A stretch of 64,000 nucleotides of DNA from Nocardia spumae (GTDB lineage Bacteria; Actinomycetota; Actinomycetes; Mycobacteriales; Mycobacteriaceae), in the NCBI RefSeq assembly GCF_020733635.1, contig NZ_JAJFZL010000001.1, forward strand, positions 6,262,001 through 6,326,000, given 5' to 3'. This document shows, piece after piece, positions 28,401 to 40,000 of this stretch. The translations under genes were made by a program, and so were the position numbers. Each line of letters begins with the position of its first letter. Positions within the stretch are counted from its first letter, which is position 1. Under the pieces are notes generated by a model that saw nothing but the letters and a program-made list of their open reading frames with translations, was not told where the DNA came from and ran no database searches.

Positions 28401-31400
28401 GAACCGTGACGACCGCCGGCACCATATAGGCCGGAAGTGCCTGTGCCACACCGTTGCGCACGCGCTGCGCGTCCAGAGTCGTCCCCGGGGCCGCGACCGC
28501 ATAGGCCACCAATTGATCACCCAGATCCGATCCCAGCACCACCGCGACCGCCTGGCTCACACCGGGCAGCGCCAGCAGAGCGGTCTCGATCTCGCCCAGC
28601 TCGATGCGCTGACCACGGAACTTCACCTGGAAGTCGGTGCGGCCGATGTAATCCAGCCGGCCGCGCTCGTCGCCGCCGGCGTCGTACCAGCGCACCAGAT
28701 CACCCGTCCGGTACATCCGCGCACCCTCGGCGAAGGGGTCGGCCACGAAGCGGTCCGCGGTCAGATCAGGGCGGCGCACATAACCGCGGGCCAGCTGCAC
28801 GCCGGCCAGATACAGCTCTCCGGGCACCCCGGGCGGGACCGGGCGCAGCCGGCCGTCCAGGACGTAGACCTGGGAGTTCCACTGCGGCAGGCCGATCGGG
28901 ACACTCGGTCGTTCCTCCTCGACCGGCCAATAGGTCACCGAGACCGCGGCCTCGGTCGGCCCGTACAGATTGTGGATGCGCGCGTCACTGACCGCGCGCA
29001 CGGCATCGACAGTCTCCGGCGGCAGGGCCTCGCCGATGACGAAGATGTCGGCCAGGCTGGGGCAGCTGCCGGCCGCGATCTGAGTGGCGAAGACGGTCAG
29101 CATCGACGGGACGAAGTCGGTCACGGTCACCGATTGCGCCGCAATGGTTTCCGCGATGTAGAGCGGATCGCGATGGCCGTCGTGGGTGGCCAGCACCAAG
29201 CGGGCGCCCGCCCGCAGCGGCATGAAATAGCCCCACAGCGAGACATCGAAGGTGGTCGCCGTCTTCTGCAGGTAGACGTCGTCACTGCCCAGCGGATAGG
29301 CGGCCAGCATCCACTCGATCTGATTGTGGATCGCGGCATGCGACACCGCCACACCCTTGGGCCGCCCGGTGGAACCGGAGGTGAAGATCACGTAGGCCGG
29401 ATGTTCGGGACGCAGTGGTGCGGCCAGCTCGTCACGTCGTACCGGGGACGCGTCGAATCCGCTCAGATCCATGGTGTCCAGGCGCAGCAGCGGAACGTTC
29501 GTCGGAACCGGGACCGCGTCGACGCGGGTGGTCACCACGCAAACCGGTTGTGCGGTCTCGAGGATGTGCGCGATGCGTTCGACCGGATGATCGGGATCCA
29601 GCGGCACATAGGCGCCACCGGCCGCGATGATCGCGTACATGCCGACCACCAGGTCCAGCGAGCGGCGAATCGCCAAGCCCACCAGCGCCTCCGGGCCGAC
29701 ACCGCGGGCGATCAGCAGGCGGGCCAGCTGGTTGACCTGGGCGTCGAATTCCGCGTAGGTCAGTTCGGTGCCCTCGTAGCGGACCGCGACCGCGTCCGGA
29801 TAGCGCTGTGCGATACGGCGATAGCCGTCGAGCAGTAGTTCCGGCTCGACGGTGTGGGCGGTGTCGTTCCAGGCGTGCAGGATCCGGGTGAGTTCGGCGG
29901 GATCCAGCAGCTCGATCTCGCCGACGGGCCGGGTGGAATCCGCGCCCGCCGTATCCAGGATGCGGACCAGCCGATCGGCGAAACCGGCCACGGTCGCCTC
30001 GTCGAACAACTCCACCGCGTAGGTGAACATCGCCGACAGTCCGGCCGGCGCATCCGCCTCCTGACGCGGCACCACGGTCAGCTGGAGGTCGAATTTCGCG
30101 ATGGCGCCGTCGAATTCGACCGCGTCGACGGACAGGCCGGGCAGCCGCAGCCGCGGGGTCTCCATGTTCTGGAAGAACAGCGCCACCTGGAACAGCGGGT
30201 GGTGGGCCTGCGAGCGGACCGGATCCAGCACCTCGACCAGGCGCTCGAACGGCAATTCGGCATGCGAGAACGCGCCCAGATCCGTCTGTTTCACCGCGGC
30301 CAGCAGCTGATCGAAGCTGTCCGCGGCGTCCACGGATGTGCGCAGCGCCAGCGTATTGACGAACATGCCGACCAACGCGTCGAGTTCGGCCTCGCCACGC
30401 CCGGCGACCGGGGTGCCGATGACGATGTCGTCGGTACCGCTCAGCCGCGCCAGCAGGACGGCGAAGGCCGCGTGTACCACCATGAACAGCGAGGTCCCGG
30501 TCCGCTGCGCGAGTTCCTCGAGCGCGGCGTGCGTATTCGCGTCCAGTTCGAAGGTGTACTGCGCACCGGCGCCGGAGGCGACCGGCGGCCGCGGCCGGTC
30601 GAACGGCAGATCGAGACGGTCGGCGCTGCCCGCCAGCGCAGTGCGCCAGTACTCGATCTGCCCCGCGGCGATCGAATCCGGATCGCTCTCGTCGCCCAGT
30701 ACCTGGCGCTGCCACAGCGCGTAGTCGGCGTACTGCACGGTCAGCGGAGTCCAGCGTGGCCGCGCGTGGTTGCGGCGAGCCAGGAACGCCGAGACCAGGT
30801 CGCGCATGAACGGCGCGATCGAGGCGCCGTCGGCCGCGATGTGATGGACGACGACCGCGACGACATGGTCGGTGGGACCCACCTGGGCGATCGCGACCCG
30901 CAGCGGAACCTGCACCGCGACATCGAATCCGGTGAGCAGTTCGGCGGCCAGCCAGCCCTCGAGATCGGACTCGGCCACCGGCTGCGGTGTCATATCCGGA
31001 ATCGCCTCCGCCGCGGGCACCACGACCTGATGGCCGGTGCCGTCGGTGGCCGGATAGACCGTGCGCAGCGATTCGTGGCGCTCGATGACATCGCCGACCG
31101 CGGCCTGCAGGGCGGCCACGTTCAGAGCGCCGCTGAGCCGGAACGCGAAGGGAATGTTGTTGGCGGCCGAGTCCGGATCGAACTGGTTGAGGAACCACAT
31201 CCGCTGCTGCGCCAGCGACAGCGGGATCCGGTCGGGGCGCGGCATCGGCGCCAGCGGCAGCCGTCCGCCCTCCCCCTTGAGCGGCTCGAGCCGGAGCGCC
31301 AGGTCCGCGACCGTCGGCGCCTCGAACAGCAGCCGCGCCGGGACGCGCGCCGAAATGGCCGCGCCCAGCCGGGCCGCCACCCGGGTGGCGATCAGCGAAT

Positions 31401-33096
31401 TGCCGCCCAGTTCGAAGAAGTCGTCGTCGGCGCCCACCTCCGTGCCCGGGTCGAGCAGGTCGGTGAAGACCGTCGCGACCATCTCCTCGAGCGCGTTCGC
31501 GGGCGCCCGGAATTCCCGTGCGGCCAGCACCGGTTCGGGCAGGGCCGCCCGATCGAGCTTGCCCACCGGCGTCAGCGGGATCTCGTCGAGCAGCATGAGC
31601 GTCGTCGGCACCATATGCGCCGGCAGACTGTGCCCGGCGTATTCGATCAGGGTGTCGGGATCGGCCGCCTGCCCCGGCGCCGCGTGCACGTAGGAAACCA
31701 GAATCGTGGCGCCGCTGGGCAATTCGTGCCCGACCGTGACCGCGAAATCGACCGTGTCGTGCCCGGCCAGCACCGCGTCGATCTCACCGAGCTCGATCCG
31801 GAACCCGCGGATCTTGACCTGGAAATCGTTGCGCCCCACATATTCCAGCTCACCGGCGGCGGTCCAGCGGACCAGATCACCCGTGCGGTACAGGCGGGAG
31901 CCGTCGGCCTCGAACGGATTCGCGACGAACCGGGCGGCGGTCAAACCGGGGCGCCGATGGTAACCGCGCGCCACCTGCGCACCCTTGATGTACAGCTCAC
32001 CCACGGCGCCGCGGGGCACCTGGGCGAGGTGTTCGTCGAGCACATATTCGGTGATCGCGCGGATCGGGCCGCCGATGGTGACCGTCTCCCCCGGCACCAG
32101 CGGCGCACTGATATTGGTCATGATGGTGGTCTCGGTGGGGCCGTAGCCGTTGAAGAACTCGCGGGTCTCACCGTCGCCGAGCGGAAGTACCCAGCGGCGC
32201 ACCAGCTCCGCCGGACAGGCCTCGCCACCGGCCACGACCACCCGCAACTCGTCCAGCCCGGCCGGATCCACCGAGGCCAGCGCCGCCGGGGTCACGAAGG
32301 CATGGGTAACCCCTTCGCGGCGCAGCAGATTCGCCAGTTCGTCACCACCGAGCACCGTCGGCGCGGCCACCACCATCGTCGCCGCACCGCCCAGTGCCAG
32401 CAGCAGCTCGAGTACCGAGGCGTCGAAGGACGGGGAGGCGAAATGCAACGTGCGCGAATCGCTTCCGACCCGGTAGCGCTCGCGCTGTTCGTCGCAGAAG
32501 CTCGACAGTCCGGCCTGGGTGACGACCACACCCTTGGGTTTGCCCGTCGAACCGGAGGTGTAGATCACGTAGCCGGGATGTTCGGCGCGCAACGGGCGCA
32601 GGCGATCGGCGTAGGTGACCGGATCGCCCGGGAATTCGGCGAGCGCGGTCGCGAAGTCGGCGGTGTCGATGGTGAGCCATTCCACCGAATCCGGGAGGCC
32701 GTCGCGCACCTGCGCGACGGTGAGCCCCAGTTTCGCACCGGAATCGGTGACCATGTGGTCGACCCGGTCGGCGGGATAGTTGGGATCCACGGGGACGAAA
32801 CCGGCGCCGGTCTTGGCGATCGCCCATACCGCCAGCACCGATTCGACCGAGCGCGGAATTCCGACCGCGACCAGATCCTCGGGACCGAGCCCGCGCGCGA
32901 TCAGCAATCGGGCCAGGCGGGTGGATCGCTCATCCAGTTCGGCGTAACCGATCTCGGCGATCGTGGTGGTGGCGTCGGCGAAGACCAGTGCGGTGCCGGT
33001 GGGATCGGCCTCCACCGCGGTGGCCATCAACTGCGGCAGCGTGGTGACGCGAGGACGGCGGGTCCGAGCCGGGCGAGTCCGGGCGGGCCGGGTCAT
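19429..33096 (-). CDS. non-ribosomal peptide synthetase, A-PCP-C-A-PCP-C-A-PCP-E-C-A-PCP-TE
   Basis: 4555 aa. Domains by residue: A 30-520, PCP 535-605 (Ser567), C 620-1060 (HHIAADG 751), A 1085-1585, PCP (Ser1629), C 1680-2130 (HHIAADA 1826, final Gly changed), A 2160-2700, PCP of the GGDS type (Ser2743), E 2785-3220, C 3225-3665 (HHILVDG 3377), A 3690-4190, PCP (Ser4235), TE 4295-4550 with GWSLGG (Ser4373), Asp4400 and His4521. It takes a peptide from the first NRPS, adds four residues and releases it. Hand-derived substrate codes (first nine positions) are DALFVGGIM, DVWDFILVS, DLWHLILVS and DIWHFAWVV; none matches an amino acid I can name safely. The protein starts directly with an A domain, so its partner C domain is on the first NRPS. 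Confidence 0.9.
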   Translation of the reverse strand: MTRPARTRPARTRRPRVTTLPQLMATAVEADPTGTALVFADATTTIAEIGYAELDERSTRLARLLIARGLGPEDLVAVGIPRSVESVLAVWAIAKTGAGFVPVDPNYPADRVDHMVTDSGAKLGLTVAQVRDGLPDSVEWLTIDTADFATALAEFPGDPVTYADRLRPLRAEHPGYVIYTSGSTGKPKGVVVTQAGLSSFCDEQRERYRVGSDSRTLHFASPSFDASVLELLLALGGAATMVVAAPTVLGGDELANLLRREGVTHAFVTPAALASVDPAGLDELRVVVAGGEACPAELVRRWVLPLGDGETREFFNGYGPTETTIMTNISAPLVPGETVTIGGPIRAITEYVLDEHLAQVPRGAVGELYIKGAQVARGYHRRPGLTAARFVANPFEADGSRLYRTGDLVRWTAAGELEYVGRNDFQVKIRGFRIELGEIDAVLAGHDTVDFAVTVGHELPSGATILVSYVHAAPGQAADPDTLIEYAGHSLPAHMVPTTLMLLDEIPLTPVGKLDRAALPEPVLAAREFRAPANALEEMVATVFTDLLDPGTEVGADDDFFELGGNSLIATRVAARLGAAISARVPARLLFEAPTVADLALRLEPLKGEGGRLPLAPMPRPDRIPLSLAQQRMWFLNQFDPDSAANNIPFAFRLSGALNVAALQAAVGDVIERHESLRTVYPATDGTGHQVVVPAAEAIPDMTPQPVAESDLEGWLAAELLTGFDVAVQVPLRVAIAQVGPTDHVVAVVVHHIAADGASIAPFMRDLVSAFLARRNHARPRWTPLTVQYADYALWQRQVLGDESDPDSIAAGQIEYWRTALAGSADRLDLPFDRPRPPVASGAGAQYTFELDANTHAALEELAQRTGTSLFMVVHAAFAVLLARLSGTDDIVIGTPVAGRGEAELDALVGMFVNTLALRTSVDAADSFDQLLAAVKQTDLGAFSHAELPFERLVEVLDPVRSQAHHPLFQVALFFQNMETPRLRLPGLSVDAVEFDGAIAKFDLQLTVVPRQEADAPAGLSAMFTYAVELFDEATVAGFADRLVRILDTAGADSTRPVGEIELLDPAELTRILHAWNDTAHTVEPELLLDGYRRIAQRYPDAVAVRYEGTELTYAEFDAQVNQLARLLIARGVGPEALVGLAIRRSLDLVVGMYAIIAAGGAYVPLDPDHPVERIAHILETAQPVCVVTTRVDAVPVPTNVPLLRLDTMDLSGFDASPVRRDELAAPLRPEHPAYVIFTSGSTGRPKGVAVSHAAIHNQIEWMLAAYPLGSDDVYLQKTATTFDVSLWGYFMPLRAGARLVLATHDGHRDPLYIAETIAAQSVTVTDFVPSMLTVFATQIAAGSCPSLADIFVIGEALPPETVDAVRAVSDARIHNLYGPTEAAVSVTYWPVEEERPSVPIGLPQWNSQVYVLDGRLRPVPPGVPGELYLAGVQLARGYVRRPDLTADRFVADPFAEGARMYRTGDLVRWYDAGGDERGRLDYIGRTDFQVKFRGQRIELGEIETALLALPGVSQAVAVVLGSDLGDQLVAYAVAAPGTTLDAQRVRNGVAQALPAYMVPAVVTVLDALPLNASGKLDRKALPEPTFGTREFRAPSTPVEEIVAEVFGAVLGIERVGADDGFFALGGNSLIATQVVARLGAAIDSRVPVRALFESPTVTGLAASVDSQTHGRRGVELGSIERPEVLPLSLAQRRMWFLNRFDHADERAGETGSAAYNLPFALRLTGSLDVAALGAALDDVIARHEVLRTIYPETADGPVQVVLPADTRLGITPESTPASVITEVVHRLAATPFDVTGEVPLRVRLLEITDLGPGSRREYVLAVVVHHIAADASSMGPLVRDVMTAYAARTSGQAPEWAPLPVQYADFAVWQRAVLGDETNPDSVAAQQISYWQRQLAGLPDMLELPTDRPRPPVANLAGARVDVRIGPDIHAGLVELARAHGATLFMVVHSAFAVLLARLSGSDDIAIGSPVAGRGEAELDDLIGMFVNTVVFRTRVDPGEAFTELLARQRETDLQAFAHADIPFERLVEILNPPRSTAHHPIFQVGMSFQNVARTQLELPGLSVAGVDADLDVSQFDLHLIVSDSYDEDGSAAGIGGFLTYATDLFDAPTATAITERLALLLAAVVADAARPVGDIDILTAPEGRHLAGVGRGPDRAIDKAATLPDLLARTVAANPQAVALVADGHEIDYAELGRRVDRLARTLISLGVGPEDRVGLALRRGVDLVVAMYAVARAGGAYVPLDPDQPAERIGYILDAAAPVCVLTTSDLGELPWSGPAELAESAAVVRDWRGRSDSMPASRSAAASAAIVRIDELDDAEVSDAPVTDADRLAPLRSQHTAYVIFTSGSTGRPKGVAVSHAAIVNQLLWKRVEFGLGADDAVLLKTASTFDLSVWEFWSAAVSGGRLVIAAPDGHRDPAYLNELIERERVTTLHVVPSMLDALLTDTESAASGTTSRPAAGETSLRRVLAIGEALPAAVARRFATVHPGVALFNLYGPTEAAVSITDHRVSDRDEISVPIGVPVWNSRVYVLDSRLHPVPVGVAGELYLAGAQLARGYFGRADLTADRFVADPFGKGTRMYRTGDLAAWNAHGELEYRGRTDFQVKVRGFRIELGEIEATLLRLPQLAQAVVVAKPDGRNGHRLVAYLVSADRELDVARVKSALEAALPSYMVPAAFVPLEALPLTVNGKLDRAALPDPVLEVKRYRAPVTVAERVVAEVIGAVLGIERVGLDDDFFALGGDSIVSLQVVTRARERGVNFLPRDVFSARSVEALAALATVTPVQADERFGAMPLLPPALRLLRLDPSGCARRAIAIDIPAGSDAEGIDAAIAALLQRHPMLSARLDREENVLVVPEEPVAVPLRRFVPSDDATEIVVRSLSADLDAEAGRAIAFGLITPTDPDESSDVATSLVAVANGLIVDDTSWRIVVDELSHAWAGGHSAPAADHAGPVGVGKMLAALAADDATVAQLSWWQDHLAQAPAEIPIEDADLSDRGRVSLVLTAEGAAAVDAVAQAYHATIEDVLLTALAMAAEPSTRGIVAEAVGPVVQLSTDGRTATGLESEGTVGGFTGTYPLVVGLDGIDVEQALIGADAAGAAIAQIKELVRSVPEAGVGYGLLRYLNAETEPVLAAMAQGRTAFRYRDLRPARPHPDTPAGDLLLDITVDAAEDGLLARFDYAATVFTADEVKEFAQQWVRALGGLAEHGTHQGVGGFTVSDFGLVDVNQTDIGRLHRRYPELADIWPVTPLQSGMLFHALLAESSTDVYLMQFTVSLSGAVDGRRLREAAQAVLNRHDNLRVAFTGDGAGNPVQVVLDRVDVPWRDIDLGQLPPERVAAELDRIRAQDYADRFEMGQAPLLRFALIRTGREDYRLLVTSHHILVDGWSIPLVMQEVLTVYALGPRSRQLPAVRSYGDYLRWLAAQDVDAARTRWQRALAGVSEPTPLVPAAPGREISAGTGEADFALPAAETAELARLAAALGVTVNTVVQAAWGLLIGRSTDRDDVVFGATVSGRPPELSGVETMVGLFLNTIPVRVRLTAGDTLTGLLERLQAEQAELLDFHYLGLSEIQRAVGVEGLFDTLVVFESFPVDEKGLAALGSIDGMRVDGVDSVTGTHYPVTVMVVLDDQLRISLKYLREVFGESEAQALARRLRSLIERFVRTPHARIAEVDALLAGEPAELAARNATEDRQLLDEATLLTLFDAQLARTPQAPALYFGDTVLTYRDLDYRSRDLARELVRRGVGPESLVAVAMRRSVDLVVGIYAVLRAGAGYVPVDPDHPADRNEFVLANTRPSCVLTTGRDGFETAAPVPVIDIAAPFAAAETLAVVHFPVVHPDSVAYVIHTSGSTGRPKGVVITHRQMANQFRWAQRTYPHDTADVVLHKTPITFDISTWELFWPLHTGAAIAIAEPDGHRDPGYLSRLIENRSVSTVHFVPSMLDAFLDPAANPAVGQGYPSLRRVFAAGEALTADTVRQFQATFTGTDLVNWYGPAEATVVTAWPVSGEVDHAVPIGTPVANTRVHVLDRHLRPVPPGAPGELYVAGVQLARGYVNAAPLTAERFVAHAGGERLYRTGDIVRWRAQPGGAVALEYLGRSDFQVKLRGQRIELGEIEAVLAGHPAVRHAVVTLVRAGSGDRLVGYLVPTDGAVDEAELLAHARESLPSYMIPATLVVLTELPLNASGKLDRKALPVPKLSGRPYREPATAIEQAVAEVFAEVLEVGRVGADDDFFDLGGNSLVATRAISRLRELTGIDVRVQWFFAGATVAAMAARIDAALDAEHDYDPAAEEALGVLLPIRAEGAGEPVFCFHPMYGLSWCYAGLTRFIPDRPIFGLQSPALSEDDYLPRSLREMAAGYLERIREVQPHGPYRFLGWSLGGVLAHAVATALQDDGERVEALIMFDSRAEMDIAHFRSTMREALAEIGIGAEGLIGEGDSDIRDLNEDAVQQLCDAFGPDMGALTPQRVHRIYRSAVQSAELTTEHRPGVFRGRIDYFTASDNATDVGDWRKYVDGDVVEYRVEAEHSLMMSPEGLSEVGPRLAKLLGRRGGPGAREAGPA
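23437..24744 (-). other. epimerisation domain with lost catalytic residues
   Basis: This is residues ~2785-3220 of the second NRPS, between a GGDS-type PCP and a C domain, where an epimerase is expected. The HHxxxDG motif reads NGLIVDD (residues 2917-2923, bases 24328-24348), the EGHGRE motif is degraded to a region around STDGRT, and the N-terminal motif is also poor (LLPPALR). The later motif is kept ([10 protein letters not shown]). The domain probably no longer epimerises residue 5. Confidence 0.75.
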
Positions 33097-33182
33097 GCCT
33101 TCCCGCCCAGCACGTACTTGCCGCTGACCATCCGCCGAACCACGTATCTCATCCTGCCTGTCGTCGCCGCAAACGCCCGCAC
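33093..33182 (-). CDS. possible 29-codon ORF coupling the two NRPS genes
   Basis: GTG 33182 follows GAGAAAGGTGG at good spacing. The ORF ends with TGA overlapping the NRPS start (ATGA), the arrangement of translational coupling. The peptide ends [12 protein letters not shown] and third-position G+C is high. It could be a leader that controls how much of the second NRPS is made, or a tiny protein of its own. No family recognised. Confidence 0.35.
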   Translation of the reverse strand: MRAFAATTGRMRYVVRRMVSGKYVLGGKA

Positions 33183-33253
33183 GGCGCCACCTTTCTCCAT
33201 CGATCCCGGCCGCACCGCTCGTTACTTACCACGCGAGCGCCTATCCGGTTACC

Positions 33254-34087
33254 TCAGCGAAGCACATCGCCGGGCAACACGACCACCTCGGCGGAGCCGA
33301 ACCCCGCCGCGGGCGCCGGTCCCCGGTCCAGCAGCACCGCCCGCAGATCCTCGAGCGGACCGGGATCCAGCCCCGCCAGCCCGGCCGGATCGGTGAACAG
33401 GTGGGTGACCCACTCATCGGCCAGTACCTGAGTACTCACCTCGTCCGCCAGCACCATCGAGGCGCCCGCGACACCGGCGGCCACCACCTCGAGCAGCGCC
33501 GCCACCCCGTCGGTGCCGCCCCGGCGGAAGGTCCGGGACTCGAAGGTCAGGTCGGTGCGGGCCCGCAACCGGTCCACCGCCTCGGCGAGCTGGTCGTAGC
33601 GCAGCGCGCCGGATGCGGCGGTGAAGGCCGGATCGTCACCGCGCAGTGCGCGGATCCGGTTGGCGTAGGTCACCGGCCGCGCCGACTCGCTCGCGATCTC
33701 CGCCGACACCGCCGGATCGTCGAGCAGCAGCCACTCGATACCGGCCGGACCGGGTTGCGGCCGGACGGCCGACGCGGTGATCCCGATCTTGATCTCCGGC
33801 CCCGAGGGCAGTGCCTCGGCATCGGCCACCGGCACCAGCGCGCCGCCGGCCTTGACAATCGCCCAGGTCGCGACCGTCGCCTCGATCCCGCGATCGAGCC
33901 GGACCGCGACACCGGTACCCGGCCCACATCCGCGGCCGATCAGCACCCGTGCCAGCCGCGAGGAACGGGCATCGAGTTCCTGATAGGAGACGGCCTCTTC
34001 CTCCCAGGTCAGCGCGGGCCCCTCGGGGTCGTCCTCGACCGCCGCGGCCAGCGCCTGAGCCAGGGCGGTACCGATCGTCGAGCCGGT
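33254..34087 (-). other. truncated, degenerate adenylation domain ending the first NRPS
   Basis: After the last C domain the protein continues with an A-domain N-terminus (SYQELDARSSRLARVLIGRG) but the ATP-binding core TSGSTG is replaced by AASGAL, the substrate pocket is not recognisable, and the chain stops at residue 2441, before the A5-A10 motifs. It resembles the first 300 residues of the A domain that opens the next NRPS. It may serve as a docking region for that protein. Confidence 0.8.
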
Positions 34088-37000
34088 CTCGACCGGCTCG
34101 GGACGGGCCGCCGCGGCGAGATCGGTCTCGGTGCCGTCGTGCAGATCGATCGCGTTCAGCAGGATCTGCGGATCGGCCGCGACCGCGGCGAGCACCCGCT
34201 CGAAGCGGTCGCCGAGCGTGCGCATCGTCTCCGGATCGAACAGATCCCGGGCGTAGGTGAACATGGCGATCAGCTCGGCCGGGGCACCGTCGGCGTCGTG
34301 CTGCGGTTCGACGGTGACCTGCAGATCGAATTTCGCCGCCACCGCATCGGTGTCGAGTGCCGCGATGCGCAGGCCGGGCAGCTCCAGGCTGGGGCGCTCG
34401 GTGTTCTGGAACGACAACACCACCGTGAACAGGCTCTGTGCCCCGCTGCGGCCGGGAGCGACCACCTCGGCGACCCGTTCGAACGGGATATCGGAATGGG
34501 CGAAGGCCGCCAGATCCGTTTCCCGGGCCGTCTCGACCAGGGTGTCGAAGGTGTCACCGGTGTCCACCCCGGTGCGCAGCGTCAGTGTGTTGACGAACAT
34601 GCCGACCAGATCGTCGAGCGCTCGCTCGCCGCGGCCGGCGATCGGCGTGCCGATGACCACATCCGCCGATCCGGACTGCCGGGCCAGCAATGCCGCCAGC
34701 GCGGCGTGCACCACCATGAACAGCGACGAATTGTGTTCGCGCGCGATCCGGATCAGGCCCTCGTGCACCTGCGCCGGCACCGTGAAGCCGATCGCCTCAC
34801 CCCGCATGGACGCCACCGCCGGTCGCGGATGATCCGGAATCAGCAGCGGCGAACCCGAGACGCCCGCCAGCCGCTCGCGCCAGAAATCCAGCTGCGCGGC
34901 CGCGATCGAGGCCGGATCGTCGTCGGTGCCGATCACCGACCGCTGCCAGACGGCGAAGTCGGCGTACTGCACTTCCAGTGGCGCCCAGCCGGGTTCGTGC
35001 CCTCCGCTGCGTGCGACATAGGCGGTCACGAGATCGCGCGCCAACGGCGCCAGCGACGAGCCGTCACCGGCGATGTGGTGCAGCACCAGCGCCAGCAGGT
35101 GGTCGGAGCCGTTGCGCAGCAGCAGCGCCCGAACCGGAACCTCCTGTGTGACATCGAATCCGGCGGCGAGCAGTGCCGTGATCCGTCCGATCGGATCGGC
35201 GTCCGACTCGACCGCCAGCCCCTCCGGCAGCGCCTGGCGCACCGAGAGGATCTCCTGATATGGCGCCTCGTCCGGGCCACCGACCGGGTAGCGGGTGCGC
35301 AGGACCTCGTGCCGCTCCAGCACATCGACGACCGCCTGCCGCAGCGCCTCGAGGTCGAGGGCGCCGGTGAGCTGGATCGCCAGCGGGATGTTGTAGGCCG
35401 GGGATTCGGGGTCGAGCTGGTTGATCACCCACATCCGCTGCTGCGCCAGCGACAACGGGATGCGCTCACCGCGCACGGCCGGTTCCAGCCGGGGCCGGGC
35501 CGAACCCGCGGCCCCCGGCACCACCCGGGCCGCCAGGCCCGCGACGGTCGAGGCCTCGAACAGTTCGCGGACAACGAGATTCGAGTCCAGCGCCTCGTTG
35601 ATCCGCGCGACCGCACGGGTCGCCAGCAGCGAGTTACCGCCCAGCGCGAAGAAGTCGTCGTCGAGACCGACCGCGACCTGATCGGCCGGACCACCGCCGG
35701 CGAGCAGTGCTGCGTACACATCCGCCACGGCCTGTTCGATCGGGGTGCGCGGTGCGCGGAACTCCGCGGCGCTGCGCACGGACGGTTCCGGGAGCGCCCG
35801 CCGATCCAGTTTGCCGTTCGGGGTCAGCGGCAGCGCGTCCAGCACCACCAGCGCGTCGGGGACCATATATCCGGTCAGGAAGCCGGCCACCTCGTCGCGC
35901 ACCGCGATCGGATCCAGCTCGGCCCCCGCCTCGGCCACGACGTAACCGATCAGGCGCTCACCGGTGTGCTCACCGCTGCGGACCAGCGCGACGGCCTGCG
36001 CGACACCGGTGCAGCGCAGCAGCGCCGCCTCGATCTCGCCGAGTTCGATCCGGAAGCCGCGCAGCTGCACCTGCTGGTCGCTGCGCCCGGCGTATTCGAG
36101 GGCGGCCTCGCCGTCGAATCCGGCCCAGCGGCCGATATCGCCGGAACGGTACATCCGGGAACCGGCCGGACCGTACGGATTGGCCACGAAACGGGCCGCG
36201 GTCAGCGCCGGGCGGCCCAGATATCCACGCGAAAGCTGTTGGCCGGCAATGTACATCTCACCGCCCACACCGACCGGCGCCGGATGCAGGCGATCGTCGA
36301 GCACATAGGTTTCCAGCCCCGGCAGCGCCCGGCCGATGACGCTGGCCGGATGATCGGCCAGTCCGCGGTCGACGGCCAGGAACGATACGTGCACGGTGGT
36401 CTCGGTGATGCCGTACATGTTCACCAGCTGCGGCTCGGACGCACCGTGCCGGTCGTACCAGCGGGCGAGCTGGCGCAGATCCAGCGCTTCACCACCGAAG
36501 ACGATGTAGCGCAGGGCGAACTTGCCGGCGTCGTTGTGCGCGGCCCGATCGGCCTCGGCGAGCTGATAGAACGCCGACGGCGTCTGGTTGAGCACCGTGA
36601 CCTGCTCGCGAATCAGCAACTCGCGAAACAGTTCCGGCGAACGCGACGTCAGATGATCGACGACCACGACGGCGCCGCCGTTGGCCAGCGCGCACCACAG
36701 CTCCCACACCGAGAAGTCGAAGGCGAAGGAGTGGAACAGCGTCCACACATCGGTCTCGTCGAAATCGAACAACAGCTGGGTGTTGGCGAACAGCTCGAGC
36801 ACATTGTGATGGGTGACGCCCACCCCCTTGGGCACACCGGTGGAGCCCGAGGTATAGATGACGTAGGCCAGATCCGCCGGCCGCAGCGGGGCGAGGCGAT
36901 CGGCATCGGTGACGGCGGCGCCGTCGAAATCACCGGCCTCCTCCAGCAGTACGGTGGCGATTCCGGTGGCCGGCACCGCATCCCGCTGTTCGGCGGTGGT

Positions 37001-40000
37001 CAGCACACAGGCCGGTGCGGCGTCGGTGAGCATGAACTCCAGCCGCTGGGCCGGATAACCGGTATCGATCGGAAGGTAGGCGGCGCCGGCGATCAGCACA
37101 CCCAGCAGCGCCACCGGCAGCTCCTCGGTCCGCGGCACCGCCACTGCCACCAGGGTTTCCGGACCGACCCCGTGCGCGATCAGCGCGCGGGCGACCCGGT
37201 TGGCCCGCTCGTGCAGCTCGCCGAAGGTCAGTGCGATGTCACCGAACCGGATCGCATGCGCACCGGGACGGCGCTGCGCCTGGGAGGCGATCAGGTCCAC
37301 CAGGGTCACCGGCGGTACCGGCACCCCGGCGGTGTTCCAGTCGTGCAGCACCAGTTCGCGCTCGCCCGGAGCCAGCACATCGATATCGCCGACGACCGCG
37401 GTCGAATCCGATGCCACCGCGCGCAGGATCCGGCGGAAGCGATCGACGAAGTCACGGACCGTCGCCTCGTCGAACAGGTCGGTCGCATAGGTGAACGCCG
37501 ACGAGATGCCCTGCGGCACACCACGTTCGTCCACGGCCTCGGCCATGGTGAGCTGGAGGTCGAATTTGGCCGGCTCGGAACCGAGTTCGACCCCCGAGAC
37601 CGCCAGTCCGGGCAGCTCCAGCGCGGTGCGCGCCATGTTCTGGAAGGTCAGCATCACCTGGAAGATCGGATGGCGCGCGGTCGAGCGCACCGGATCCAGG
37701 ATCTCCACCAGCCGCTCGAAGGGCACGTCGGCATGTCCGAAGGCCGCCACGTCGGTGGCCCGCGCCGCCGCCACCAGCTGATCGAACGGCTGCGCCGGGT
37801 CGATCTCGGTACGCAGCACGAGCGTATTGACGAACATGCCGATCAGCTCGTCGAGCGCCGCGTCACCGCGACCGGCCACCGGCGTGCCGATGACGATGTC
37901 CCGGGTGCCCGACATCCGGGCCAGCAGTGCCGCGAAGGCCGCGTGCACGACCATGAACAGCGTCGAATTGTTCTCGTGCGCGATGCGATTCAGTGAAGCG
38001 TGCAGGTGCGCGTCGAGTTCGAAGTCGACCGTGGCGCCGGCATTGGTGGCCACCGCCGGGCGCGGGCGGTCGGCGGGCAGCTCCAGCTGCTCCGGCACCG
38101 CCGCCAGCTGCTGCCGCCAGTACTCGATCTGCTCCGCCAGCACCGACTCCGGATCGTCGTCGGCGCCGAGGGCTTCCCGCTGCCACAGCGTGTAATCGGC
38201 GTACTGCACCGCCAGCGGCGCCCAGTCGGGTTCCGCGCCGCCCGCGCGCCGCAGATACGCCGTCATCAGGTCGCGGGTCAGCGGACCCATCGAGAAGCCG
38301 TCACCGGCGATGTGGTGCACGACGCAGACGAGGACGTGTTCGGTCTCACCGAGCCGGATCACCCGCAGCCGCACCGGCGGCGCGGCCGTCACATCGAAAC
38401 CGCCGGAGACGGTTTCGATGACCAGGCCCGCGATCTCGGATTCGGTCGCGGTCACGACCGGCATCTCGGGGACCGCCCGGGGATCGGAGATCGGCAGGAT
38501 GCGCTGATAGCCCTCACCGTCGAGTTCAGGGTAGACGGTGCGCAGCACCTCGTGGCGCGCTGCCAGATCCTCGACCGCCGCCTCCAGGGCGGGCAGTTCG
38601 AGCCGACCGGACAGTCGCACCACGACCGGGATGTTGTTCACCGCGCCCGCGGGATCGAAGCGGTTGAGGAACCACATCCGTTGCTGCGCATACGACAACG
38701 GGATGCGGTCCGGCCGCGGCATCGGCCGCAGCTGTGTTCCCGCGCCCGCGTGCCGCTCGACCTGTTCGGCGAAGGCGGCCACCGAGGAGGTCTCGAACAG
38801 CAGCTGCACCGGCACCCGCACGCCCAGGGCCGATCCGATGCGGGCGGCGGCCTGCGCCGCGAGCAGCGAGTTGCCACCCAATTCGAAGAAGTCGTCGTCG
38901 GCGCCGACCCGGCCCGGCTGATCGTCCACCCCCGGCACCAGCAACGTCGCGAACACGTCGGCGACGATCTCCTCCACCGGGGTGGAGGGAGCGCGGAATT
39001 CTCTCGAGGCGAAGCTCGGTTCGGGCAGCCGGGGCCGGTCCAGTTTGCCGATCGGGGTCAGCGGGATCTCGTCCAGCACCATGATCACGGCCGGAATCAT
39101 GTACGCGGGCAGGGACTTCAACAGGAAGTCCTCGAGTTCTTTGGTCTCGACCGTCGCATCGGGCCGCGGCAGCACATACGACACCAGGCCGGTCGCGCCC
39201 GAGGGCAGCGGTTTGCCCAGCGTCGCCGCGAAATCGATATCGGGATGCGCGGTGAGGGCGTTGTCGATCTCGCCGAGTTCGATTCGGAAACCGCGCACTT
39301 TGACCTGGAAATCGGAGCGGCCGAGATATTCGATCGTGCCGGAGGTCGTGCGGCGCACCAGATCACCCGTGCGGTACAGCCGCTGCCCGGCGCTGTCGGC
39401 GAACGGGCTGGCCACGAAGCGCTCGGAGGTGAGTGCCGGACGGTTCAGATAGCCCTGCGCCAGCGCGGGGCCCGCGAGATACAGCTCACCGACCACGCCC
39501 TCGGGTACCGGCCGCAACCGCGAATCCAGCACGAACGCACCGATTCCCGGCAGCGGCGCGCCGATCGTGATCAGCTCGCCCGGCACCAGCGGCGCGCCGG
39601 TGGTCGCGACGATCGTCGCCTCGGTCGGACCGTACTCGTTGTAGAACCGCCGCCCGTCACGCGCCCAGCGCGCCACCAGCTCCGGTCCGAACCGGTCGCC
39701 GATGACGGCGACGACCTCGAGATCGGGCAGATTCTCCGACTCCACCGACTCGAGTGCGCCGGGGGTGATGATCATGTGGGTGACCTGCGCGCGACGGAGC
39801 AGATCGGCCAATTCGAATCCGCCGAAAACATCCGGCGGCGAGACCACCAGCGTCGCGCCCGAGGAGAAGGTGAGCATGAGCTCCAGGACCGAGACGTCGA
39901 AACTCGGCGAGCACACGTGCATCACCCGGGAATCGCCGTCCACACCCCAGCGCTCGCGTTCGGCCGCGACCAGACTGCCCAGACCGGCATGGGTGACCAC

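Noticed and set aside
33401..37996. 1531-codon open frame on the plus strand
   Set aside because: Antisense shadow of the first NRPS gene, dominated by Arg, Gly and His; no motif.
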